The position numbers were made by a program, and so were the translations under genes. A stretch of 12,948 nucleotides of DNA, taken from JACQCV01 sp964639675. Its GTDB lineage: Bacteria > Patescibacteriota > Minisyncoccia > Phycocordibacterales > UBA12445. How positions within the stretch are numbered: position 1 is the stretch's first letter; every line of letters begins with the position of its first letter. The notes beneath the pieces are model-generated. The model did not search any database, was not told where the DNA came from, and saw only the letters and a list, made by a program, of their open reading frames with translations. The stretch spans positions 1 through 12,948 of the forward strand of contig CAZXEK010000009.1 in assembly GCA_964639675.1 (NCBI GenBank), given 5' to 3'. Positions 6,459-12,948 of the stretch are shown here, in pieces.

Positions 6459-6950
6459 TCAATTATTAAAAATATTAGTTATATACGCAGAAATCGATTT
6501 GGTGGTGGTACTGTTGTTAGCTCTATAAGCAATCGAGACTGTCACTTTCTTGGTATCTGGGTCCAGTACACCAGAAGCAGATATGTCATCGGTCGGATTG
6601 CGATAAACGTCCCCGAGCACGAAGGTTCTGTCAAAAATACCGTCCACATATTTACGAGTTGTGGTCGATTCCCAAAATGAGTTGACGAAACCCAGGCTGT
6701 AAGTAACTCCAACGTTTAGTGTCACAATCTTAGCTGCGAAACCCTTATCTCGGAGAAGCTTCACCACTTCAATCCCCTCTTCAGCAAGAAATGTCGCCCG
6801 TGTATCATACTTATGACCAAGCGCGAAGCTAAGATAGTAATTGTAAGTTTTTAACAAAGCAAAAACTCCTGTCAGAACGATCGCCAACCCTACGATAACC
6901 TCTACAATCCCACTCCCTCTTATTTTTTTATTGAATATTAACAACCCCAT
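6459..6950 (-). CDS. PilV/GspI-like prepilin
   Basis: The frame is open up to 6995, but the ATG at 6950 fits best: it gives a 163-residue protein with leader MGLLIFNKKIRG, then SGIVEVIVGLAIVLTGVFALL. Cleavage at RG^S would place glutamate at mature position 5, as in canonical prepilins. The longer start would put 15 extra residues before the leader and overlap the upstream pilin by 68 bases rather than 23. The segment TRATFLAEEGIEVVKLLRDKGF (TR-A-x-x-LAEEGIE) is the typical GspI/PilV region after the membrane helix. No good ribosome-binding site is visible, so translation may be coupled to the upstream gene. It ends in TGA, the only TGA stop in the window. Confidence 0.82.
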   Translation of the reverse strand: MGLLIFNKKIRGSGIVEVIVGLAIVLTGVFALLKTYNYYLSFALGHKYDTRATFLAEEGIEVVKLLRDKGFAAKIVTLNVGVTYSLGFVNSFWESTTTRKYVDGIFDRTFVLGDVYRNPTDDISASGVLDPDTKKVTVSIAYRANNSTTTKSISAYITNIFNN

Positions 6951-7383
6951 TAGCAGAAATATTAATCCGACGTGTGACCGCCGGCGTGCCAACAATAGAT
7001 AAATTAACGAAACCGGACTGATCGGTTGATCCTATCAATCTCTTAAATACTATATCACTCCCACCACCTAGAAGAGAAATGGATGAGGCGGTAACAAGAG
7101 GACTAAAAACAACGGTCTCATTTGTAGCTGCCGCCGAAACATAAACATCGCCAGCAAACATAACTGCCTTTTTACTTTCAAAGTGGACACCATATTGCAA
7201 TCCTAATCTACCTGCAAGGGTGTTAGATTCCGCTTTGTGTATGAGGGAAGTAACTTTCTCTGCATCTTTCTCGAGACTAATCCTTTTATTGAATTGCGAA
7301 AAGGCCCCGACAGAAAGTGAGGCGATAATGAGAATTATCGCTCCGACTAAAACCAGTTCAATTAATGTAAAGCCACGGGTCAT
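6928..7383 (-). CDS. GspH/FimT-like prepilin
   Basis: A 151-residue prepilin with a very short leader, MTRG^FTLIELVLVGAIILIIASLSVGAF, a textbook class III signal with glutamate at mature position 5. The following helix (SQFNKRISLEKDAEKVTSLIHKAESNTLAGR) and the beta-rich remainder (YGVHFESKKAVMFAG) fit GspH/FimT. That family has a helix of this kind followed by a strand reading the equivalent of YGV.F. The ATG at 7383 shares one base with the pilC stop (TAATG) and has a GAGG ribosome-binding site 7 bases upstream. It is probably a minor pilin rather than the main shaft subunit, judging from its place at the head of an H-I-J-K-like series, though a major pilin role is not excluded. Confidence 0.85.
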   Translation of the reverse strand: MTRGFTLIELVLVGAIILIIASLSVGAFSQFNKRISLEKDAEKVTSLIHKAESNTLAGRLGLQYGVHFESKKAVMFAGDVYVSAAATNETVVFSPLVTASSISLLGGGSDIVFKRLIGSTDQSGFVNLSIVGTPAVTRRINISANGVVNIQ

Positions 7384-8597
7384 TATATCGCCTCGGTTAT
7401 GGCATAGATCGGCTGGATCATAGATATGGCAAAAAAACCGACAAAAAGACCGATAAAAATCATCAGAAACGGCTCGATAATAGTCGACATATCTTTAGTT
7501 ATGGCCTCGACCTCATTTTCATAAAAGATTGCGACATTTGAAAGCATCTCGGAAAGTTTCCCCGTCTCTTCACCGACTTCGACTAGCTCTCCTACTAAAA
7601 TCGGAAAAAGTTTTTCCTCTCTTTGGAAAAATCCAGAGAGTGGCTCACCTCGCTGGACACCATCCTTGGCCTTAACTAAAACCTCTTTATAGAGAGAGTT
7701 CTGTAAAACCTTACCTGTTATATCAAGAGCCTCAACCATATTTACTCCAGCCAATATAAGAGAAGAGAGGGTCCTGGCGACTGTTGCCGAATTTAACTGT
7801 TTTACAATTCCAGAAATAAAAGGCAGATGAACTAATGTAAAATCATATAACCTCCCCCCTCGGGTAGTATTTAAAAATTTATAAAAGGCAAATAACACTA
7901 ATCCTATTCCACCGAAAAGATAGACCCAGTGGTTCACTAGAATACCAGAGAGCGCGATGATAATCCTAGTAGAAAGCGGAAGCTCCACCTTAAACTCCTT
8001 AAAGGTCGAGACTAGATTTGGTACAACAAAAGTCAACATCAGAAAACCGATGATGGCCATAGCAAAAAGAATAACCATCGGATAGGCCATCGCTCCCTTA
8101 ACCTTTCTTCGAAGCACGTAGGTCTTCTCCATCTGGTCACCAACAACCTTCAAAGACTGTGGTAGATTCCCAGACTCCTCACCAGCCGCGACCATCGCTA
8201 TAAAAACACTTGAGAATATATTCGGAAACTTGGCCAAAGCAGCACTTAAAGAGAGCCCCGAGTTTACATCTTTTAAAACCTCTTGAATCGCTCTTTTGAA
8301 CTTGGCATTCTTGGTCTGTCTGGCCAAAATATCTAGAGATCGTGATAGAGAAAGGCCAGCCGAAATCATAGCGGAAAGATTATTAGCAAACACGACCTTA
8401 TCGTGCAACTTGATAGTTATAACCGCTTCATTCAGACGAGCGAGATCAAACCACTTGTTGCCAATCTCTTCCACTCCAACCAAAATCAAACCCTGATCTC
8501 TCATCTGTCTAGACAAACTAAAACGATCCGTGGCCTCCATCTCACCTTGTGTAAATTTATCTTCGCCTGGTTTATGAGATTTGTACCTAAACAACAT
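7383..8597 (-). CDS. pilC: Type IV pilus inner-membrane platform protein PilC
   Basis: PilC/GspF is the inner-membrane platform that couples the assembly ATPase to pilin insertion. The 404-residue product begins with MLFRYKSHKPGE (the usual short N-terminal strand) and has two homologous T2SSF domains at about 66-190 and 267-390. The first carries NLSAMISAGLSLSRSLDIL and AAGEESGNLPQSL; the second carries TLSSLILAGVNMVEALDI and VGEETGKLSEML. Three hydrophobic segments are visible near 172-193, 217-240 and 374-396. Length is normal. It starts 15 bases after the pilB stop and its stop overlaps the next ATG by one base, so it lies in the pilus operon. Confidence 0.96.
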   Translation of the reverse strand: MLFRYKSHKPGEDKFTQGEMEATDRFSLSRQMRDQGLILVGVEEIGNKWFDLARLNEAVITIKLHDKVVFANNLSAMISAGLSLSRSLDILARQTKNAKFKRAIQEVLKDVNSGLSLSAALAKFPNIFSSVFIAMVAAGEESGNLPQSLKVVGDQMEKTYVLRRKVKGAMAYPMVILFAMAIIGFLMLTFVVPNLVSTFKEFKVELPLSTRIIIALSGILVNHWVYLFGGIGLVLFAFYKFLNTTRGGRLYDFTLVHLPFISGIVKQLNSATVARTLSSLILAGVNMVEALDITGKVLQNSLYKEVLVKAKDGVQRGEPLSGFFQREEKLFPILVGELVEVGEETGKLSEMLSNVAIFYENEVEAITKDMSTIIEPFLMIFIGLFVGFFAISMIQPIYAITEAI

Positions 8598-8612
8598 TCC
8601 GTTTTTTAAATT

Positions 8613-10364
8613 TTATTCGTTCGCCACCCTAAGCACCTCTTCGATCGTGGTTAACCCACTGGCCGCTTGAAATAAACCATCCTCTATCAAAGTCAGCATA
8701 CCCTCTTTCCTCGCTTGTGCCTCAATCTCGTCGGAAGTGGCTTTCTTAATAATTAGCTCCTTAATAGACGGCGAAACATTAAGAATTTCGTGAATAGAAA
8801 CTCGGCTACTATAACCACTAGGACAAACATCAGATACTTTGGGCTTGTAAAACGAGATTGTCTCGAAGGTATCAGTATCCTTCACAACCTTCTCCTGTTT
8901 TAAACTTTCTAAAACTCTCTTCAAGTCGGCCTTCTCTTCCAGTGCCTTGATCTCGGCTTTACTTAAAAAGTATTTCATACCGCTCTCACAAAGACGCCTA
9001 ACCAATCTCTGAGCTATAACGACATTGACGGTCGAGACTAAAAGAAATGGTTCTCCTCCCATATCTATGAATCGAGGTATCGCTCCAGCAGCAGAGTTAG
9101 TATGGAGGGTTGTGACCACGAGATGGCCAGTCAAAGCAGCGTTGATCGCTAGACTTGCAGTCTCCCTATCTCGTATCTCTCCAACCATAATTATGTCTGG
9201 ATCCTGTCGTAAGAGTGACCTAAGACCAGAAGCGAAAGTCAGACCAATCTCGGACTTAATCTGTGTCTGATTTATTCGAGGCATCTGATATTCGACTGGA
9301 TCCTCAACAGTGGAAATATTAACCTCCGGCTTATTCAAAATATCTAAAACTGTATAGAGGGTGGTACTCTTACCAGAACCAGTTGGCCCAGTGACTAAAA
9401 TCATACCGACAGTCTGCCTCATCGCTTTGTGTATAGCTTCGAGCCCGTTACCATGAAAACCCAGAGATTCTAAAGAAAAACCTTTAGAATTTTCGGGCAG
9501 AAGTCTCATTACTATCTTTTCACCAAAGTACGTAGGGAGAATGGAGACGCGAAAAGAGACCTTACTACCGGTGATCCCGCTACTCTCAATCTTGAAGCGT
9601 CCATCTTGGGGTAGCCTCTTCTCATCTAGTCTAAGTTGCGACAAAACTTTAATCCTGGCAGTAATACCGGCAGCAATTTTCTTTGGTAAAAACATTGCTT
9701 CATGCAAAATTCCATCTATACGGTATCTAATCAAGAGATCATGCTCGAACGGCTCTATGTGTATATCGGAAGCCTTCTGAATAATGGCGTGGTTCAATAG
9801 GGTATCAACGATATGCACGATCGGTAACTCCTCGGCCATCTTCTTCAGACTATCAGCTGGATCATCACCTGAAATTTCTGTCACTACAACATTGTTGACC
9901 TCCCTGCTTATGATGTCGCCAAACTCTGCCTTGAGACTTTTCTGGTACTGAAGTAGTGCAGACCTAATCGACTCCTTGTCAGTTAATCGAGGTAAAATTC
10001 TAACGCCAGCCTTCTTTTTTATAAATTCAATAGCAATTAGATCGTCCGTATCAAGCATGGCAACCTCAAGACCCTTATCGCTCTTTTTATAAGCGACGAT
10101 GTTGTGCTTACGAGCTAAAGGTTCAGGAATTTCGGCTAAAACAAGAGGGTCAATCTTCTCATCCTTCAGATTGACTGTAGGAATACCCATAACGTGACCC
10201 TTTATGAAACCAAGATCCTCTTCGGTTATCTTCCCAGTCTCGGTCAATATTTGAGTCAAATTTTTATTAGGATATTTTTTTAGTTCTTCTAAAGCCTTCT
10301 CCATATCCTTCCTGGAGAGATATCCATACTCCAATATGAAGTCACTTAAAATCTTAGGATCCAT
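8613..10364 (-). CDS. pilB: Type IV pilus assembly ATPase PilB
   Basis: PilB/GspE hydrolyses ATP to drive pilus extension from the cytoplasmic side. In the 583-residue product, residues 1-150 form an MshEN-type N-terminal domain. The GspE core follows: HIVDTLLNHAIIQKASDIHIEP (184-205), Walker A GPTGSGKST (326-334), Asp box TVEDPVEY (352-359), Walker B LLRQDPDIIMVGEIRDRETA with E396, and His box ALTGHLVVTTLHTN (410-423). RLVRRLC near 453 and GYSSRVSIHEIL near 517 flank the region that normally holds a zinc tetracysteine site. Only C459 and C514 remain there, so metal binding is probably lost. The ATG at 10364 is preceded directly by AGG, too close to serve as a normal ribosome-binding site. 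First gene of the pilus operon, with its own promoter. Confidence 0.97.
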   Translation of the reverse strand: MDPKILSDFILEYGYLSRKDMEKALEELKKYPNKNLTQILTETGKITEEDLGFIKGHVMGIPTVNLKDEKIDPLVLAEIPEPLARKHNIVAYKKSDKGLEVAMLDTDDLIAIEFIKKKAGVRILPRLTDKESIRSALLQYQKSLKAEFGDIISREVNNVVVTEISGDDPADSLKKMAEELPIVHIVDTLLNHAIIQKASDIHIEPFEHDLLIRYRIDGILHEAMFLPKKIAAGITARIKVLSQLRLDEKRLPQDGRFKIESSGITGSKVSFRVSILPTYFGEKIVMRLLPENSKGFSLESLGFHGNGLEAIHKAMRQTVGMILVTGPTGSGKSTTLYTVLDILNKPEVNISTVEDPVEYQMPRINQTQIKSEIGLTFASGLRSLLRQDPDIIMVGEIRDRETASLAINAALTGHLVVTTLHTNSAAGAIPRFIDMGGEPFLLVSTVNVVIAQRLVRRLCESGMKYFLSKAEIKALEEKADLKRVLESLKQEKVVKDTDTFETISFYKPKVSDVCPSGYSSRVSIHEILNVSPSIKELIIKKATSDEIEAQARKEGMLTLIEDGLFQAASGLTTIEEVLRVANE

Positions 10365-10394
10365 CCTGTTTAAAATTATTATGATTTAATATTA

Positions 10395-10407
10395 ATTATA
10401 CCACAAA
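10395..10407 (-). promoter_or_regulatory. Extended -10 promoter of the pilus operon
   Basis: On the minus strand TTTGTGGTATAAT contains a perfect extended -10 (TG-G-TATAAT). Initiation near 10388 would give a leader of about 24 nt before pilB. No convincing -35 is seen. The stretch TTGTGGTATRAT is shared with the tpiA promoter (3354-3366). Confidence 0.55.
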
Positions 10408-10433
10408 GAACTTTGTGGATGTGTACACCCACA
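10401..10433. promoter_or_regulatory. Overlapping inverted repeats at the pilB promoter
   Basis: CCACAAAG (10401-10408) and CTTTGTGG (10411-10418) form an 8-bp inverted repeat around AA. It overlaps the TGG of the extended -10 and the spacer just upstream. TGTGG (10414-10418) can instead pair with CCACA (10429-10433) around the 8-bp palindrome GTGTACAC (10421-10428). The two pairings exclude each other. The position is suited to an operator for a repressor. A transcript from the upstream gene would contain both RNA folds, but no T-run follows either. Confidence 0.45.
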
Positions 10434-10442
10434 ATAACCATC

Positions 10443-10455
10443 GAAGTTGGACTTC
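10443..10455. repeat. Diverged REP-like palindrome
   Basis: GAAGT-TGG-ACTTC on the plus strand. Relative to the REP core near the transposase (GAGGT-CGG-ACCTC), one stem pair has changed G-C to A-T on both arms, and one loop base differs. The compensated change suggests a related hairpin kept under pairing constraint. It lies 28 bases after the stop codon of the surface protein. Confidence 0.5.
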
Positions 10456-10481
10456 ATAATTGTTAAACCACCTTGCTATCT

Positions 10482-12948
10482 TTACGGCACCTGGGCACAT
10501 TTGCCATATTCTGACGGCAGTGATTCTACAAGAACACCATCAAGAGTACGATAAGCAGTTACTTTATAGCAATATGAACCACCTGGTAAATCGTCAGGCA
10601 TAATTAATAGTGAGCCAGATTTTATATCGGCAACCCTATTCTCATACCGAGTAGTGAATCCTATATAACTGCCACCACTACCGCCATTGCGATACACATA
10701 ATAGCCATTAGCGCCGGGTGAGGCTGTCCAACTAATCGCTAGGCCCTTAGGGTTAGACCGATTCTGTACAGAGGCGATAGTGGGTGTTGAAAGAGCCACG
10801 AAAGGCGGTCTCACATTTACAGTCACCGAATCGCTTCCGGATCCGGTTGGGCCCGTACAGCTAAGAGTCAAGATTTTGGATTGAGTCATATTTAATAACG
10901 TTTGAGTTCCAGACGTATCTTTCACCCCTGGCTCACCACCTGAGATGCTACAAGAAGTGGCATCAGAGGAGTTCCAATTAAGATCAACTGAACCACCATA
11001 ATTAATAGTAATCGGTTTGTCTGACAAATAGCGTCCCCTATCCTGTGGATTAATTCTAGGAAAAGATATAGACAGTAGTTGGGCATTGTACTCGAGTCTA
11101 ACAGGATCAGATAAAACATACCGAATGGGCATATTGTACTGTAAATAGTCAACCCAGATATCAACCGGCTTTTGTTTTACATTCACATATATTTTTTTCT
11201 CACTTTTACCGTAAGCGTTTTCACATGCAAATTTAAATTCTTGCGATCGAGTGATAAATATCTCTTCGGTCCAAGATTCGACACTCGCACCCCTACCCCT
11301 TGACCAAGATTCATTTTGGCTCGAGGCCCAACAGGCAGTGGCCCCTTTAGCCGAAAAAGCGACGGCCAATTTACCTCCATAGGAAACATCAATCCACTCT
11401 CCGGAAAAGTTATTAATTGAGAAAGAGATGATTGGAGCATTTGTTTCTGTGACTTTATTTATGGGTGTTACGGCCTTACTGGAGGGTGACTTACCACCTT
11501 CAACGCCAGTGGAATCAACTGCTGAAACCTTGAATATATATGGCGTGCCAGCAGTAAAGCCTGAGATAACGGCGCTAAGTACCGAGTTCTTAATTCGGTT
11601 AAACATAGAAGATCCGCCACCTGGGCCGGAGATAATTAGAGGAGTAGCTGTCGTCGGGATCTCGATAATATTATCAACTATTGGTGTTTTATAGTCATCT
11701 AAATTCCAATAAAGTCTGTACTTCACTGCCCCGCTAACAGCAGGCCAACTAGTGATCATGACTTGATTATTACCCTCTATGACTGTAGGAGAAGCAACTG
11801 GAGCGGGAGGCGGTGGGGGAGGCGGTGGCGGTGGTGGCGGTGGCGGTGAGAAATCTGCTCCAGCACCACTTGCACTGCCATAGATGATAGAGGACCATGA
11901 GCCCAATGGGCTATTACTATTTACCCAGTTTATACCATCAGAAGAGGTCATCACTCCACTAGAATCACCGAAAGATACAGCTACGAATTTGCCGTTACCG
12001 TAAGTGACTGATCTCCAGTAACTATTTGTCGGACTATTACTACTTACCCAATTTTGGCCATTACCAGAAGTCATTACCCCCTTAGATCCACCTAATTTAG
12101 AAATAGCTACGAATTTGCCGTTACCGTAAGTGACTGAAGTCCAATACTTATCTGGAACAGTATCTCCCCTCGTCCATGTCATGCCGCCATCAGAAGAGAA
12201 CACCACTATCCCGCCCTCTGAAGAAACAGCTACGAATTTGCCGTTACCATAAGTGACTGAAGATAACACATTCCTAGAATCACTAGTATTCCTAGTCCAT
12301 GTTATACCGTCAGTTGAACTCATTACCGGATTAATATCAGTACCCCTGAAAGCACCGTCAACAGCTACGAATTTGCCGTTACCGTAAGTGACTGAACCCC
12401 AATATTGCCCAGTCGGACTATTGCCACTTTTCCAATTTTGGCCATCGGTAGAAGTCATTACTCCATTAGAACCACCGCTACTATTAACCGCTACGAATTT
12501 GCCGTTACCGAAGGCGACCCCCGTCCAATCTATATTGCTAGTGGGGCCAACTCCAATCTTCCAATTCATACCGTCAGCTGAAGTCATCACCCTCCCTCCC
12601 TTATATTCAGCATCTACGGCCACAAACAGACCATTACCATAGGCAACTCCCGACCAGTCGGTACCCGGGAAACTATCACTTTTCGTCCACACTATGCCAT
12701 CAGCAGAAGTCATAACTTTACCACTTCCGTCAGCCGAAACCGCCACAAATAAAGCAACTGGTGGCGCAGAAGAAGAATTCGCCCTTACAAACTTTATCAG
12801 ATCATCAATATCCACACACTGAGTACCGTCTTCTAGACAAAAAGCTTTAGCACCGATACTACCGTCTACACGAAGCTTCATCTCGGTACTAACAGATGGA
12901 GCCGGCCATTTAGAACTTATGGGGCTATAGCCAACTCCCAGGCGATTT
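10482..12948 (-). CDS. Large modular surface protein: beta-propeller, poly-Pro, FnIII and Ig-like domains (5' end outside window)
   Basis: The frame has no stop up to the window edge, giving at least 822 residues; the first internal Met (12881) is not a convincing start. The residues before it (NRLGVGYSPISSKW) and after it (LRVDGSIGAKAFCLEDGTQC) match the GIGT...L.V.G.I.A..F module common in tail-fibre-like and Patescibacterial surface proteins. Numbering from that Met: residues 42-334 are seven repeats of about 42 residues (YGNGKFVAV...GVMTS.DG..W), probably a seven-bladed beta-propeller; 346-359 are 14 prolines; 360-473 a fibronectin type III domain; 481-569 an Ig-like domain (C517, C553); 600-690 a second Ig-like domain (C644, C675); 695-799 another FnIII. 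No C-terminal membrane helix or LPXTG is seen. The domains suggest extracellular binding; the ligand is unknown. pilB follows after 117 bases. Confidence 0.85.
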   Translation of the reverse strand, partial: NRLGVGYSPISSKWPAPSVSTEMKLRVDGSIGAKAFCLEDGTQCVDIDDLIKFVRANSSSAPPVALFVAVSADGSGKVMTSADGIVWTKSDSFPGTDWSGVAYGNGLFVAVDAEYKGGRVMTSADGMNWKIGVGPTSNIDWTGVAFGNGKFVAVNSSGGSNGVMTSTDGQNWKSGNSPTGQYWGSVTYGNGKFVAVDGAFRGTDINPVMSSTDGITWTRNTSDSRNVLSSVTYGNGKFVAVSSEGGIVVFSSDGGMTWTRGDTVPDKYWTSVTYGNGKFVAISKLGGSKGVMTSGNGQNWVSSNSPTNSYWRSVTYGNGKFVAVSFGDSSGVMTSSDGINWVNSNSPLGSWSSIIYGSASGAGADFSPPPPPPPPPPPPPPAPVASPTVIEGNNQVMITSWPAVSGAVKYRLYWNLDDYKTPIVDNIIEIPTTATPLIISGPGGGSSMFNRIKNSVLSAVISGFTAGTPYIFKVSAVDSTGVEGGKSPSSKAVTPINKVTETNAPIISFSINNFSGEWIDVSYGGKLAVAFSAKGATACWASSQNESWSRGRGASVESWTEEIFITRSQEFKFACENAYGKSEKKIYVNVKQKPVDIWVDYLQYNMPIRYVLSDPVRLEYNAQLLSISFPRINPQDRGRYLSDKPITINYGGSVDLNWNSSDATSCSISGGEPGVKDTSGTQTLLNMTQSKILTLSCTGPTGSGSDSVTVNVRPPFVALSTPTIASVQNRSNPKGLAISWTASPGANGYYVYRNGGSGGSYIGFTTRYENRVADIKSGSLLIMPDDLPGGSYCYKVTAYRTLDGVLVESLPSEYGKCAQVP
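11805..11846 (-). repeat. Tract of 14 consecutive proline codons
   Basis: Codons are mixed (CCG, CCA, CCT, CCC), read from a GGN-rich run on the plus strand. It forms a stiff hinge between the propeller and the FnIII domain. Such a run is expected to need elongation factor P for efficient translation. The repetitive DNA could change length by slippage in steps of three bases. Confidence 0.95.
11880..12758 (-). repeat. Seven tandem propeller repeats of about 126 bp
   Basis: Cores coding SVTYGNGKFVAV begin on the plus strand near 11977, 12103, 12226, 12361 and 12487, with diverged copies near 12613 and 12738. Spacings are 123-135 bp. About 34 bases are almost identical among the first four copies: TAGCTACGAATTTGCCGTTA is shared exactly by at least two, and the copy at 12226 differs by one base later in the unit. 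The rest of each unit varies. Confidence 0.9.

Noticed and set aside
6459..6461. TGA possibly read as glycine, as in Gracilibacteria
   Set aside because: No in-frame TGA occurs in any conserved gene, and reading through this one would run into the next prepilin gene. The standard code fits.
6951..6995. Longer N-terminus for the PilV-like prepilin
   Set aside because: It would place a hydrophobic, Arg-rich extension before a normal prepilin leader and overlap the upstream gene by 68 bases. The ATG at 6950 fits the family.
11428..11694. Plus-strand open frame opposite the FnIII region
   Set aside because: It lies wholly antisense to a well-supported domain protein, with no ribosome-binding site or recognisable motif. 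The other plus-strand frames (for example 474-671, 1659-1871, 9025-9270, 12388-12642) were rejected for the same reason.
11977..12518. Regularly spaced near-identical 34-35 base units suggesting a CRISPR array
   Set aside because: The units and the spacers between them form one continuous reading frame of propeller blades, spacing is about 126 bp, and there is no leader or cas gene.

Overview
The window looks like a piece of a Candidate Phyla Radiation (Patescibacteria, probably Parcubacteria-like) chromosome. The clues are: a 377-residue PGK with the internal motifs typical of that group (SVCHRKHAS, FILGGIKFETK, GGALAN); a REP-associated Y1 transposase with small palindromes around it; a type IV pilus cluster whose PilX-like protein carries the ESGVEDVVYR signature common there; a surface protein built of repeat, FnIII and Ig-like modules; and moderately AT-rich DNA. 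This is recognition by eye, not a database result. Stops TAA, TAG and TGA are all used and no in-frame TGA is seen, so the standard bacterial code fits.

Every gene lies on the minus strand, so transcription runs from high to low coordinates. Region 1 (12948-10482) holds a very large secreted or surface protein that runs off the window edge. It has a GIGT-like N-terminal module, a seven-repeat beta-propeller, 14 consecutive prolines, then FnIII, two Ig-like domains and FnIII. Region 2 (10481-10365) is a short regulatory gap with an extended -10 promoter, overlapping inverted repeats and a diverged REP palindrome. Region 3 (10364-4149) is a tight type IV pilus operon: pilB ATPase, pilC platform protein, then four prepilin-like proteins in the order GspH-, GspI-, GspJ- and GspK-like. 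The last is enlarged by what looks like a choice-of-anchor-R type beta domain. No major pilin, PilT, PilM/N/O or prepilin peptidase is in the window.

Region 4 (4148-3333) is a REP/RAYT unit: a Y1 transposase gene with the same palindrome (CGGAGGTCGGACCTCCG) on each side and a third copy inside its reading frame. Region 5 (3332-135) is housekeeping: tpiA and pgk overlapping (two consecutive glycolytic enzymes), then an RluA-type pseudouridine synthase, ribosomal protein L19 and tRNA-Leu(GAG), closed by an intrinsic terminator at 79-103. A perfect 38-bp palindrome separates pgk from rluA.

The most interesting reading is that regions 1-3 encode a pilus initiation/tip complex with two large candidate binding proteins, a plausible attachment machine for an episymbiotic cell. 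The parts are seen in the sequence; the functional link is inference.
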